Below are positions 25,680 to 34,569 of a stretch of DNA of 42,828 nt, piece after piece. The first letter of the stretch is position 1. The number at the start of each line of letters is the position of its first letter. The notes beneath the pieces are model-generated. The model did no database searches, was not told where the DNA came from, and saw nothing but the letters and a program-made list of their open reading frames with translations. Both the position numbers and the translations under genes were made by a program. The DNA comes from Mycobacterium genavense ATCC 51234. GTDB taxonomy: Bacteria > Actinomycetota > Actinomycetes > Mycobacteriales > Mycobacteriaceae. Location of the stretch: positions 1 to 42,828 of the forward strand of contig NZ_JAGZ01000020.1 in the NCBI RefSeq assembly GCF_000526915.1. Direction: 5' to 3'.

Positions 25680-26906
25680 TTATATGGCGCGGCGGTTCAT
25701 CGAGCGCGCGACCATGATCAACGAGAACACGACGACGGCCCCGACAATCCCCACGCCCACCCGCACCGGCATCGCGTCGGCCGACGGCAGCAGCCCCGCC
25801 GCCTGGGGTCCGGGCCGCTCCGCGGCGGCGTCCTGCTTGGGTGCCAGCGACGGGTCTGGTGCGATCAGCGTGCCGACCTGGGTGCCGACCGGGGTGGCGA
25901 ATCCGTAGTCTAGCAGGTGCGCCGCCTGCTCCCAGGGCGCGATCGGCTGGCGGGTGCCGTGCAGCAATATCGCGACCAGCCGTCGGCCGTCGTGGTTGGC
26001 CGCGCCCACGAACGTCTGCCCGGCGTCGTCGGTGTAGCCGGTCTTGCCGCCCATCGCGCCCGGGTACTTGTAGAGCAGCTGGTTGTCGTTTTCCAGCTCG
26101 TAGCCGGGGTGGTCGCCGTGGCCGGGGAAGTCGAAGGTCTTCGTTGCGACGATGTCGGCGAAAGTCGGGTTCTGCCAGGCGTATCGGTAGAACAGGCCGA
26201 CGTCGTAGGCCGAGGTGCTCATGCCGGGTCCGTCCAGTCCCGACGGTGTTGCCACCCGGGTGTCCTGGCCGCCGAGCTTGGCGGCCAGCACGTTGATCTT
26301 CTCCAGCGCCTGCTGCATCCCACCCAGTTGCATGGCCAGCGCGTGCGCGGCGTCGTTGCCGGAATGCATCAGCAGCCCGTGCAGCAGCTGGTTGACGGTG
26401 TAGACGCCGCCGTCGTCCACGCCGACTTTGGTGCCCTCGGCCGCGGCGTCGTCGGCCGTTCCCGTCACCGACTTGTTGAGCGGCAGCGCGTTCAGCGACG
26501 CCATCGCGACCAACACCTTGATGATGCTGGCCGGACGGTGCCGGCCGTGCGGATCCTTGGCCGCGATCACCGCGCGGCTGTCCAGGTCCGCGACCAGCCA
26601 GGCCTCGGCGGAGACGTCGGTCGGCAGCGCCGGGGTATCGGGTGCGGTGATGATGCCGCAGCCCGACAGCGCCTCGCCGCCAACCGGCTTGGCCGGCACC
26701 GCCAGCGGGATCGGCGGGTCGCCGGCCTGCGGCACTTCCGAGGAGTCCACCGCCGGCGGGGTGTTCACCCGGTACGGGCAATTGGGGCTCCCGGCATTGG
26801 GTCCCGGGCTCGGCTCCGCCAGCGCGGCCGGCATGCCCATAGCGGCCGGGGCGGCGACCATGAAAACAGCCGCGGCCAGGCAGGATGCGGAACGTACAAA
26901 GCTCAT
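25680..26906 (-). CDS. dacB1: D-alanyl-D-alanine carboxypeptidase (penicillin-binding protein) DacB1
   Basis: A low-molecular-weight PBP trimming the terminal D-Ala of peptidoglycan stem peptides, 408 residues, equivalent to Rv3330. It has an N-terminal signal peptide (SASCLAAAVFMVAAPAAMGMPAALAEP) and a Pro-rich segment, then the peptidase S11 domain. The catalytic SxxK is SIIK near residue 125, the SxN is SGN in MHSGNDAAHAL, and the KTG is in MGGKTGYTDDAG. A C-terminal helix VGVGIVGAVVVFSLIMVA anchors it to the membrane, with basic residues after it. Intact, although it lies between two heavily broken genes, which suggests continued selection. Confidence 0.95.
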   Translation of the reverse strand: MSFVRSASCLAAAVFMVAAPAAMGMPAALAEPSPGPNAGSPNCPYRVNTPPAVDSSEVPQAGDPPIPLAVPAKPVGGEALSGCGIITAPDTPALPTDVSAEAWLVADLDSRAVIAAKDPHGRHRPASIIKVLVAMASLNALPLNKSVTGTADDAAAEGTKVGVDDGGVYTVNQLLHGLLMHSGNDAAHALAMQLGGMQQALEKINVLAAKLGGQDTRVATPSGLDGPGMSTSAYDVGLFYRYAWQNPTFADIVATKTFDFPGHGDHPGYELENDNQLLYKYPGAMGGKTGYTDDAGQTFVGAANHDGRRLVAILLHGTRQPIAPWEQAAHLLDYGFATPVGTQVGTLIAPDPSLAPKQDAAAERPGPQAAGLLPSADAMPVRVGVGIVGAVVVFSLIMVARSMNRRAI

Positions 26907-27044
26907 GGTGAGTGCAGACTAGGTGATTGCGGGCCAGATCGCCGGGAGCCGCGCTGTGACTGGTGGGGCACAAGTTGCAAACTTTGCCCCGGCGCGCGAA
27001 CGCGGTGCCCAGCCCCTACACTGTCGGCTATTCCAAAACTTCGA

Positions 27045-27308
27045 ATGTGGTTCAAGGGTCCCAAGGGGCCCAGGTCGCTGGACCAACTGCTCAAGCAGGC
27101 CGAGAAGGCGACCCAGGTGCGGCGGGCCGGGACCGAGCAGGTGCTGGCCGAGCTGCGGTCGCTGCGCGAAACCACGCACGATCCCGAGTTGCAGTCCGCG
27201 CTGGCGTGGCTGTGCAACGCGCTGACGCGGCTGACGGGCAGCTCGTCGGCGGCGCATGCCCGCGAGGTGTTGATGGCCGCCGACGGGGTGAAGCGCGCGG
27301 CCGGCTAG
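27045..27308 (+). CDS. Small helical protein of unknown function
   Basis: An 87-residue frame beginning MWFKGPKGPRSLDQLLKQAEKATQ. It is rich in Ala, Leu, Arg and Glu with heptad-like spacing, so probably all helical; no signal peptide, membrane segment or known domain is visible. It starts 138 bases from divergent dacB1, and its stop overlaps by four bases the stop of the opposing SMP-30-like gene. I know no M. tuberculosis counterpart. The clean tail-to-tail junction and the divergent promoter space favour a real gene, but this is not proof. Confidence 0.5.
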   Translation: MWFKGPKGPRSLDQLLKQAEKATQVRRAGTEQVLAELRSLRETTHDPELQSALAWLCNALTRLTGSSSAAHAREVLMAADGVKRAAG

Positions 27309-28313
27309 AGCGCGGTGGCGGCCAGGTCCACGCGTGCGATGGCCGGAAAGTTGATCGTGCCCAGCCACAGCTTGCCGGCCGACTCGACCAGGCCGGTGAC
27401 GGCGCCGAAGTCGGCATGATGCGTGCGCAGCCCCGCGACGGCCGCGCCGCTGTCCGGGTCGAACGCGACCGCCCAGATCTCCTGCTTGATCGTCGGTTGC
27501 AGCCGCTCGGGCAGCCGCCACACCACCTTGCGGAGCATCGGGGCGCGGGGGAACAGCGCCTCCAGCGCCGGGTTCGCCTCGGCGACCAGCGCGGCCCAGA
27601 TCCGGCCGTCGGCGCCGGTGGACAGGTTGTCGGGCATTCCGGGCAGGTGGGCCGCCAGCGGCGTCACCGATCCGGCCCGCGGCCCGCGCAGCCAGTACTT
27701 CGACAGCCGGCGCGCCTGGGTCTCGGCGAATACCAGCGCCGAGGAGTCGGCCGTCGTCGTCAGCCCGTTGGCGAAGTACAGGCCGTCGACCAGCGTGGTG
27801 ATCGAGCCGTCCGCATCGAGACGGTACAAGCCGCCGGTTCCGCGTGCCTCCACGATGGGGGCGGTGTAGTGCTCGAAATGGTAGTCGGCCGTCGATTCGG
27901 TGAAATAGTATTGTCCCGTCTGGTGTTTCGGTGACATTCGAGCAGAACTTCAGCCGCCTGCCGCCGACGGATTCGGCGAGCGCAGTTAGCCCGCCGCCTG
28001 GGTCCAGCGCGAGCAGGCCGCGATGGTTGTCGCAGATCAGGACCCGGCCGTCGCGGGCGACGTGCAGACCGAGCGGCCGCCCGCCGGTGTTGGCAACAAC
28101 CTCGGGGACGGTGGGCTGCCCGTCGGGCGCGATCCGCACGATGCGCCCGTCCTCGAGGCCCGTCCACAACCGGCCGTCCGGGTCGACGACGATGTCCTCG
28201 GGCCCGTTGCCGGGCACCCCGACGACGGTGACGCTCGGCGCCGGCAGGTTCGGCAACGCCTCGATTGGTGGCGGCTGCCACCGGACCGGATGGATGCGGG
28301 GTTTGCGCGCCAT
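27305..28313 (-). pseudogene. SMP-30/gluconolactonase-like (strictosidine synthase-like) hydrolase, frameshifted
   Basis: A six-bladed beta-propeller hydrolase of about 335 residues. The N-terminal frame has GPEDIVVDPDGRLWTGLEDGRI and LLALDPGG, typical propeller repeats, and reaches CSNVTETPDGTI. Near 27908 one extra base (a C) breaks the frame; removing it gives DGTIYFTESTADYHFEHY. The second frame then continues DGLYFANGLTTTADSSALVFAET, the strictosidine-synthase-like signature, to the stop. Downstream of the shift the second half still has an ATG (27937) but lacks the first blades, so activity is unlikely. Natural substrate unknown; lactones or aryl esters are usual for the family. Confidence 0.85.
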
Positions 28314-28322
28314 GCCTGGACT

Positions 28323-29653
28323 TTAGAGGCGCCCCTGGATCTCCGAAAGCACGCCGCGCAGGATCGATTCGATCGCGTCGAACTCGGCTTGACCGCTGAT
28401 CAGTGGCGACGCCAACTGGACGACGGAATCGCCGCGATCGTCGGTGCGGCAATACAGCCCCGCCTCGAACAGGGTCGCCGACACCTGGCCCAGCAGGGTG
28501 CGGCGTTCGTCGTCGGTGAACGTCTGCTTGGTGGCCTTGTCCTTGACCAGTTCGACGCCGTAGAAGAAGCCCTCGCCCCGAACGTCGCCGACGATCGGCA
28601 GGTCGTACAGCTTCTCCAGGGTGGCGCGGAAGGCGGGCGCGTTGGTCTTGACGTGGTCGTTGATGCCCTCGCGCTCGAAGATGTCGAGGTTGGCCAGCCC
28701 GACGGCGGCCGAAACCGGGTGCCCGCCAAAGGTATATCCGTGCGGGAACATCGTCTCGCCGTCGTCGAACGGCTCGAACAAGCGCTCGCTGGCGATCATC
28801 GCGCCGATCGGGGCGTAGCCCGACGTCATGCCCTTGGCGCAGGTGATCATGTCGGGCACATAGCCCAGGTCGTCGCAGGCGAACATCGAGCCGATCCGGC
28901 CGAACGCGCAGATCACCTCGTCGGACACCAGCAGCACGTCGTATTCGTCGCAGATCTGTCGAACCCGCTCGAAATAGCCTGGGGGAGCGGGGATGCTGCC
29001 GCCGGCGTTCTGCACCGGTTCCAAGAACACCGCGGCCACGGTGTCGGGTCCCTCGAACTCGATCGCCTCGGCGACCCGGTCGGCGGCCCACTGCCCGAAG
29101 GCTTTGGCGTCGGTGTGAAAGGGTTCGGGCGCGCGATAGAAGTTGGTGTTGGGCATTCGGAAGCCGCCGGGCGTGACCGGCTCGAACGGCGCCTTGAAGC
29201 GCGGCAACCCGGTGATCGCCAGCGCGCCTGGGTGGTGCCGTGGTAGGCAACCGCCCGCGAAATCACCTTGTGTTTCCCGGGTTTGCCGGTGAGCTTGAAG
29301 TATTGCTTGGCCACTTTCCACGCGGTCTCGACGGCCTCGGTGCTGCCGGTGGTGAAGAAGACCCGGTTCAGGTCGCCCGGGGCGTAGTGTGCCAGCCGCT
29401 CGGCGAGCTCGATCGCGGGCGGGGTGGCGTACCCCCACAGCGGGAAGAACGCCAGCGTGCCGGCTTGGCGGGCCGCCACCTCGGCCAGCTCGGTGCGGCC
29501 GTGCCCGACCTGGACGGTGAACAGCCCGGACAGCCCGTCCAGGTAGCTGCGGCCGCGGTCGTCTTAGATGGTGACGCCCTCGCCGCGGGTGATGATCGGC
29601 GGCGTGATGGTCGCGCCGTGCCGGGAAAAATGCAGCCAGAGATTGTCAGTCAT
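28323..29653 (-). pseudogene. Class III aminotransferase (Rv3329-like), nonsense plus frameshift
   Basis: A PLP-dependent class III aminotransferase of about 443 codons, very close to what I recall of Rv3329. From MTDNLWLHFSRHG it reads to RGEGVTI and then an in-frame TAA at 29564-29566; the family has Tyr there (TIYDDRGR), so TAC or TAT became TAA. The frame continues LDGLSGLFTVQVG to AYHGTTQ, where one base is missing near 29226, then ALAITGLPRFKAPFEP. The PLP site is intact in sequence: DVLLVSDEVICAFGR, and the Schiff-base lysine in ITCAKGMTSGYAP. Two independent lesions make it a pseudogene. Substrate unknown. Confidence 0.93.
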
Positions 29654-29688
29654 CGTGCCGTGAGCGTAACCCACCCCGGGGGCGGCGA

Positions 29689-30521
29689 TCACCGCAGCAG
29701 GTTCTCCGCATCCACCGTCAGCGTCGTGCCGGTGATGTAGCGACCGGACCTTGCGCACAGATAGAGCATCGCCTCGGTGACGTCCTCGGCGTCGATCACC
29801 GAGACGGGCAGCATGTTGGCCAAGGACGCCGCGAGCGCCGGGTTCTTCGCGGTGAACTCTTCGACGGCGTCGTTGTTGATCATCGGCGTCGCCACCCCGG
29901 TCGGATGCACTGAGTTCACCCGAATCTGCTTCTCCGCCAAGGTGGTTGCGTAGTAGCGCATCAACCCGACGACCCCGTGCTTGGCCGCGGTGTAGCCGGC
30001 CAGACCCGGGTTGCGCAGGCTGAATTCGGGCACCGGGGACTTGAGTCCGGCCGCCGAGCTGGTGATGACGATCGCCCCGCCGTCGCCGTGCTCGAGCAGA
30101 TGCGGCAGCGCCGCTTCGATCATGCAATAGACACCGTCGAGCATCACGCCGACCGCATCGAGGTAGGCGTGTGCCGTCGGCTCGGCGTGGCCGATTCCGG
30201 GTGCCACACCCGCATTGGCGAGGACGAAGTCGACGCGGCCGAATTCGCTCACCCCGTTGGCCAGGACCGACTGAAGACGCTCGAAGTCGCGGACATCGGC
30301 CTGCTCGGCGACGATGCGGCGCCCGGTCTTCTCCACCAAATTGACCGTCTCGTCGAGATCCTCCGGGCAGCCCATCGGATAGGCGACGGAATCGATCTGC
30401 TGGCAGATGTCCACGGCGATGATGTCGGCGCCCTCTTCGGCGAACCGCACGGCGTGCGCGCGGCCCTGCCGGCGCGCACGCCGCTGATGAACGCCACTTT
30501 GCCCGCGAGTCGCCCAGCCAT
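29689..30521 (-). pseudogene. Short-chain dehydrogenase/reductase, frameshifted in the NAD-binding motif
   Basis: An SDR of about 277 codons, of the type usually described as mycofactocin-linked in mycobacteria. From MAGRLAGKVAFISG one base is missing near 30470, inside the glycine-rich cofactor loop (expected VARGQGRAHAVRFAEEGADI). The second frame keeps DVRDFERL, VLANAGV, the catalytic Ser in VITSSAAG and the Tyr-x3-Lys in YTAAKHG, then IRVNSVHPTGVATPM and the C-terminal TLTVDAENLL. A product started at the downstream ATG (30450) would lack the nucleotide-binding loop. It is divergent from sigJ by 82 bases; oxidoreductases are frequent neighbours of ECF41 sigma factors. Confidence 0.88.
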
Positions 30522-30603
30522 GAATTCACTGTCCAGCCAAACGCGGGCCTGCCGCTAGCCGGTGCGCGCACAGATCTGTTCGAGATGCGCATAAGCTCGG
30601 GCC

Positions 30604-31499
30604 ATGACCTCGACGCAGGTCACCGAATTCGAGGCGCTGCGGCCGCACCTGATGGTGGTCGCCTACCGGGTGACGGGCACCGTGGCCGACGCCGAGGACA
30701 TCGTCCAGGAAGCCTGGCTGCGCTGGGACAAACAGGACGGTGCGATCGCGGACCTGCGGGCCTGGCTGACCACCGTGGTGAGCCGGCTCGGGCTGGACCG
30801 GTTGCGCTCGGCGGCCCATCGTCGCGAGACCTACACCGGCAACTGGCTGCCCGAGCCCGTGGTGACCGGCTTCGACGGTGCCGATCCGCTGTCCGCGGTG
30901 GTGGCGCGCGAGGATGCCCGGTTCGCGGCGATGGTGGTGCTGGAGCGGCTGTCCCCGGATCAGCGGTCGCGTTCGTGTTGCACGACGGATTCTCGATGCC
31001 GTTCTCCGAAGTGGCCCAGGTGCTGAGCACCAGCGAGCCCGCCGCCCGCCAGCTCGCGTCGCGGGCCCGCAAGGCGCTCGCGGGTCAGCCGCCGCCGGAA
31101 CCCGATCCGTCGCACAACGAGGTGGTCGGCAAGTTGATGGCCGCGATGGCCTCCGGCAACCTGGAAGACGTTGTGGCGCTGCTGCATCCGGATGTGACGC
31201 TGACGGGCGACTCGAATAACAAGGCGCCCACCGCAATCAACGTCATCCACGGAGCGGACAAGGTGGCCCGGTTCATGTTCGGCCTCGCACAACGCTACGG
31301 CCCGACGATGTTCACCTCGTATCAGCTGGGGCTGGTCAACGGCGAACTGGGCGGCTACACCGCGGGCGTGCCCGCCAGCGACGGTTACCGCGAGATAATG
31401 CCGCGGATCATGGCGATGACGGTGCGCGACGGAAAAGTCTGCGCCCTATGGGATATCGCTAACTCCGACAAGTTCACCGGATCCCCGCTGCGCCGCTGA
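30604..31499 (+). pseudogene. sigJ: ECF41-type sigma factor SigJ, frameshifted between domains
   Basis: An ECF sigma factor with a fused C-terminal SnoaL-like domain, the ECF41 architecture of M. tuberculosis SigJ (Rv3328c). Region 2 is visible as AYRVTGTVADAEDIVQEAWLRW, and region 4 begins VVLERLSPDQR. There one base is missing near 30964; restoring it gives VAFVLHDGFSMPFSEVAQVL and completes the region 4 helix-turn-helix with the usual SEPAARQLASRAR. The SnoaL-like domain follows (HNEVVGKLMAAMASGNLEDVVALLHPDVTLTGD). The truncated product stops inside region 4, so it should not recognise promoters. Its 3' end overlaps the opposing lipase gene. Confidence 0.9.
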
Positions 31500-32515
31500 C
31501 GGGGCGTTGGCGGCCAGGCCCAGTCGCAGCGCTCCGGCTGCCTCGCTAGCCGCCTCGGTGAACCGGCCCCGAGGCCGACGAAGTTGAGGTAGCCGTGCGG
31601 CAGGTCGGGCTGTCGGGTCAGTGCGACCGGGATTCCGCCGGCACGCAACTTGTCGGCGTAGGCCACGGCGTCGTCACGGATCGGGTCGAAACCGGCGCTG
31701 GCGACATACGCCGGCGGCAGGCCGGTGACGTCGTCGTGCAGCGGCGAGAGTCGGGGATCGGTCAGGTCACTGCCTGGCGGTACGTAATTGTCCAGCGCCC
31801 ATTGGTAATTCCGGTCGGTGAAGGTGGAGCCCTGGGCGAACAGGTCGCGCGAGGGCCGGCGCGTGCCGAGATCCGTCGGCGGATACATCAGCAGCTGAAA
31901 CGCGGGGACCGGGCCGCCGCGTCGCACCGCTTGCTGTGCGGTCACCGCCGCCAGATTGCCACCGGCGCTGTCGCCCCCGACCGCGATGCGGGCGGGATCC
32001 GCACCCAGCTCGGCGGCGTGGTGGTGCGCGTATTCGAAGGCGGCGATCGCGTCGTCGACGGCGGCCGGGAAGGGATGCTCGGGTGCGCGCCGGTATTCGA
32101 CCGACAGCACCCGCACGCCGGCGTGGCCGGCCAGATACCGGGCGACGGGGTCGTGGCTGACCCGGGAGCCGACCGTGAACCCGCCGCCGTGGCAGTACAC
32201 CAACAATCCGGACGGTGCGGGCACATCGCCGGGAATGTAGAGGGTGGCCGGGATGTCGGTGTGTTCGACGCCAATCACTATGTCCCGCAAGGTTATCGGA
32301 GTCGGCGATCGGTACCCGATCAGCCGTGGCAGTCTGTCATAGCGGGCCCGGGCCTTGCAGATCGGACCGTCGAAAACGTCGGAGCGTGAGGCATTCTTGA
32401 GCCTGATCGCCAGCTGCGCGTCCAGATTCAGCTCCTGTCCGTCAATGCGCAGCGGCCGCCCGGCCAGGAGTCGGCGCACGGGCTTGGGTAGCGCGAAGAG
32501 GGCGTTGACGATCAT
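31385..32515 (-). CDS. Alpha/beta hydrolase, lipase/esterase (HSL family), frameshifted C-terminal tail
   Basis: A hormone-sensitive-lipase-type esterase. It has the oxyanion motif YCHGGGFTVGS, the nucleophile GDSAGGNLA, the acid region SAGFDPIRDDAVAYA and the catalytic His in DLPHGYLNF. Directly after GLGAG one base appears lost (about 31560): adding it gives FTEAASEAAGALRLGLAANA and a stop at 31446. The present frame runs on to 31385 with about 60 unrelated residues, 376 in all. The complete triad precedes the shift, so some activity is possible. The ATG, with an AGGAAG ribosome-binding site, overlaps the methyltransferase stop (ATGA), so the two are coupled. Substrate unknown. Confidence 0.8.
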   Translation of the reverse strand: MIVNALFALPKPVRRLLAGRPLRIDGQELNLDAQLAIRLKNASRSDVFDGPICKARARYDRLPRLIGYRSPTPITLRDIVIGVEHTDIPATLYIPGDVPAPSGLLVYCHGGGFTVGSRVSHDPVARYLAGHAGVRVLSVEYRRAPEHPFPAAVDDAIAAFEYAHHHAAELGADPARIAVGGDSAGGNLAAVTAQQAVRRGGPVPAFQLLMYPPTDLGTRRPSRDLFAQGSTFTDRNYQWALDNYVPPGSDLTDPRLSPLHDDVTGLPPAYVASAGFDPIRDDAVAYADKLRAGGIPVALTRQPDLPHGYLNFVGLGAGSPRRLARQPERCDWAWPPTPRQRRSGDPVNLSELAISHRAQTFPSRTVIAMIRGIISR

Positions 32516-33087
32516 GATTTCCTTCCTGTAAAACGCATGACGTGGCCGAACAGCCGCAAGTCCACGCTGACCGCGAGCTGGTGTCGCTCGCATTCGGCCT
32601 GGAATTCATCCGGCGCGATCAGCCGGTGCGGCGAGCCATCCAGCCGGTGGAATGCACCGGCGAGCGGGGTGCGGACCAGGTCGTTGCCGACAAAGGTGCC
32701 GCCCGGTCGCAGCACCCGGGTCACCTCGCCCAGCGCGCGCTCCCAGTCGATGGTGTGGTGCAGCATCAGGCAGCTGACGACGGAGTCGAACGACTCGTCG
32801 AGGAAGGGCATCGCGGTGGCATCGCCCGTTTGCGCCGACGCGTTGGGGAATTCACGCAGCCGGTCGGCGGCGGCGCGCGTCATGCGTGGGTCGAGATCCA
32901 GTGCCACCCAGGCGATCCCCGGATTGGACGAAAGGACTTGCCGGGCAACGGATCCGCTGCCCGAGCCGATTTCGAGAATATCGCGGCCCAGTCGTTGGGC
33001 GCGAAGTTCGCGGGCGATGGCCGCACTGCTGGAACGCCACAGGGCACCGCAGCAGAAGGCACGTTCGGGGCGTGACATCACGGGCAT
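32512..33087 (-). CDS. Class I SAM-dependent methyltransferase
   Basis: A 191-residue methyltransferase. Motif I is ILEIGSGSGSVARQVL at about 38-53, then VALDLDPRMT, the acidic GDATAMPF, SFDSVVSCLMLHHTIDWE and VTRVLRPGGTFVGND. It is short but complete for the Methyltransf_11 core. Its stop overlaps the start of the lipase gene, suggesting a two-gene unit. It is the only gene between 27.3 and 35 kb with an unbroken family-like sequence, apart from the lipase, which keeps its active site. Substrate unknown. Confidence 0.83.
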   Translation of the reverse strand: MPVMSRPERAFCCGALWRSSSAAIARELRAQRLGRDILEIGSGSGSVARQVLSSNPGIAWVALDLDPRMTRAAADRLREFPNASAQTGDATAMPFLDESFDSVVSCLMLHHTIDWERALGEVTRVLRPGGTFVGNDLVRTPLAGAFHRLDGSPHRLIAPDEFQAECERHQLAVSVDLRLFGHVMRFTGRKS

Positions 33088-33135
33088 GGGCCCAAGCGTC
33101 GCGCACCCCCGGGGCTCGGCGCTTGTACGGATCCG

Positions 33136-33868
33136 TCAGATCGAGTCGCGGACCGCCCGGGCGAAATCGCGCGGCGCCAGGCCCGTCATCTCCCAGCAGA
33201 CCCGGTTGGCGTGCGAGCCGTCGGCGAACCCGGCCAGGTGCGCGGCATCGGTGACTGAGTGGCCGTCGACGAGGTGGCCGACGGCGGCGACCAGCCGCTG
33301 CCAGCGGATCGTGGCCGAGAACGAAACGCCCGTCTGCTGCTTGCACAGTCGCCCCAAGTAATTGGGCGACAACGCGACCGCCCCGGCGACCGACGCGACG
33401 TCGAGGTGTTCGGGCACCCGGCTCGACACCACTTCGATCGCCTGCCGCAGCTGCGGGTGCACGGCCCCGGATTCCGGTGGCCCGCACAACGTCTCGACGA
33501 CGAGGTCGGCGGCCGCCTCCGGGCCGTCGGTGTCCAGCAGCGCGGCCGTCGCCTCCGCCAGCTGCCGACCGTCATCGACAAGCCGGATTCCGCGACGGGC
33601 CAGCGTGTTCAGCGCCAGCCCCGCCGACGTCTGCAGCCCGAAGTACATGGTCAGCGCCGCGGAGTTCGCGTCCGAGCGTACCGCGTGGCGGGCGCCGCTG
33701 CCGAACACGACCGCCCGGCACTCGTCAAACGCGTCGCCGTCCCCGGGTGATCGCCAGCGGCCCTTGCATTCCGAGGGTGACCTGAACCGCGGGGTGGTGG
33801 TGCACGGCGAGGTCGGAGAACGCGCCGGACACCATCACCCGGCCCGGCCCCAGCTCCCAGACGCGCAT
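33136..33868 (-). pseudogene. AraC-family transcriptional regulator, frameshifted
   Basis: A regulator of about 244 codons. The N-terminal sensor half begins MRVWELGPGRVMVSGAF and includes HHHPAVQVTLG, a cupin-like ligand-binding pattern. A frame change at a G run near 33741-33745 (one base gained or two lost) ends it at ITRGRRRV. Reading on in the correct frame gives DGDAFDECRAVVFGSG. The C-terminal half has the two helix-turn-helices of AraC proteins: LDVASVAGAVALSPNYLGRLCKQ and HSVTDAAHLAGFADGSHANR. The DNA-binding half alone is open from 33708 but would lack the sensor. Target genes unknown. Confidence 0.85.
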
Positions 33869-33885
33869 ACGCCACTGTAGCGCCG

Positions 33886-34465
33886 CTAGGCGGTCGCCCA
33901 CGGAATGCGGCAACTGTCACCGGAATTGAAGCCCTGTTCGGTGATGCCCAGCGCGGAGTTCATTCGGGCCCGCATGTTCTCCACGCCGATCTGATAGGTC
34001 AGCTCGATCACCCCGGCGTCGCCGAAGCGGGCCCGCAGGTCGGCCACTTGCTCGTCGGTGACGGTGTGCGGATCGGTGGTCATCGCATCGGCATACGCGA
34101 TGGCGGCGCGCTCGTCGTCGGTGAACGCCGGCGAGGTGGCGTAGTCGTCGATCTCCTTGAGCCGCTTGATATCCAGGCCGTCCAGGCGTTGCAGCATGGA
34201 CCCGAAGTCGACGCACCACGAGCAACCGATCGCGCGCGGTCCAGAACACGGGCAGCTCGCGCACGTTGACCGGCAGTGTGCGCGACGCGCGGTCGATCAG
34301 GGTCTCGTGTACGGCGCCGGCGACCATCAGCCGACGGTGATGCGCGGCCACCGCGAACGGTTCGGGAACCTGGCCGTAGCGGCGCTTGGCGATCCGGTAC
34401 ATGGCGCGGGTCATCAGGCCGGCGCTTTTGGGTGCGAGGGACTGGATGCGTGTTTTCTGTGTCAT
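33886..34465 (-). pseudogene. AhpD-like carboxymuconolactone decarboxylase-family protein, frameshifted
   Basis: A protein of about 194 codons of the CMD/AhpD family, whose members use a CxxC pair in peroxide or alkyl-hydroperoxide defence. From MTQKTRIQSLAPKSAG the frame reaches VFWTAR. It then loses what looks like one CG unit from a CG run at 34231-34239; restored, it reads RAIGCSWCVDFGSML, containing the redox CxxC. The second half (LKEIDDYATSPAFTDDERAAIAYADAM, then VIELTYQIGVENMRARMN) is intact. The gene has a good ribosome-binding site (GGAGGG) and a strong match to an ECF41 promoter, suggesting it was a SigJ target. Confidence 0.88.
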
Positions 34466-34474
34466 ACCCTCCAA

Positions 34475-34501
34475 GACGACACAGCCGCGGCGAGTGTGAC
34501 C
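34475..34501 (-). promoter_or_regulatory. ECF41 (SigJ-type) promoter upstream of the AhpD-like gene
   Basis: On the minus strand GGTCACA is followed after exactly 16 bases by CGTC. The ECF41 consensus as I remember it is TGTCACA, 16 bases, CGTC, so ten of eleven positions match at the right spacing. The start codon of the AhpD-like gene lies nine bases further on. CMD-family genes are the classic targets of ECF41 sigma factors. Confidence 0.6.
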
Positions 34502-34569
34502 GACCGCGATCAGTGCGATCCCAAGAATTCGCCAAGAATCCGCTAAGGATTGCCCGCAACAGTGGAGCA

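Noticed and set aside
30960..30970. Programmed ribosomal frameshifting as the reason for the sigJ and other shifts
   Set aside because: No slippery heptamer or downstream structure recurs, the shifts go in different directions, and many unrelated genes are affected.
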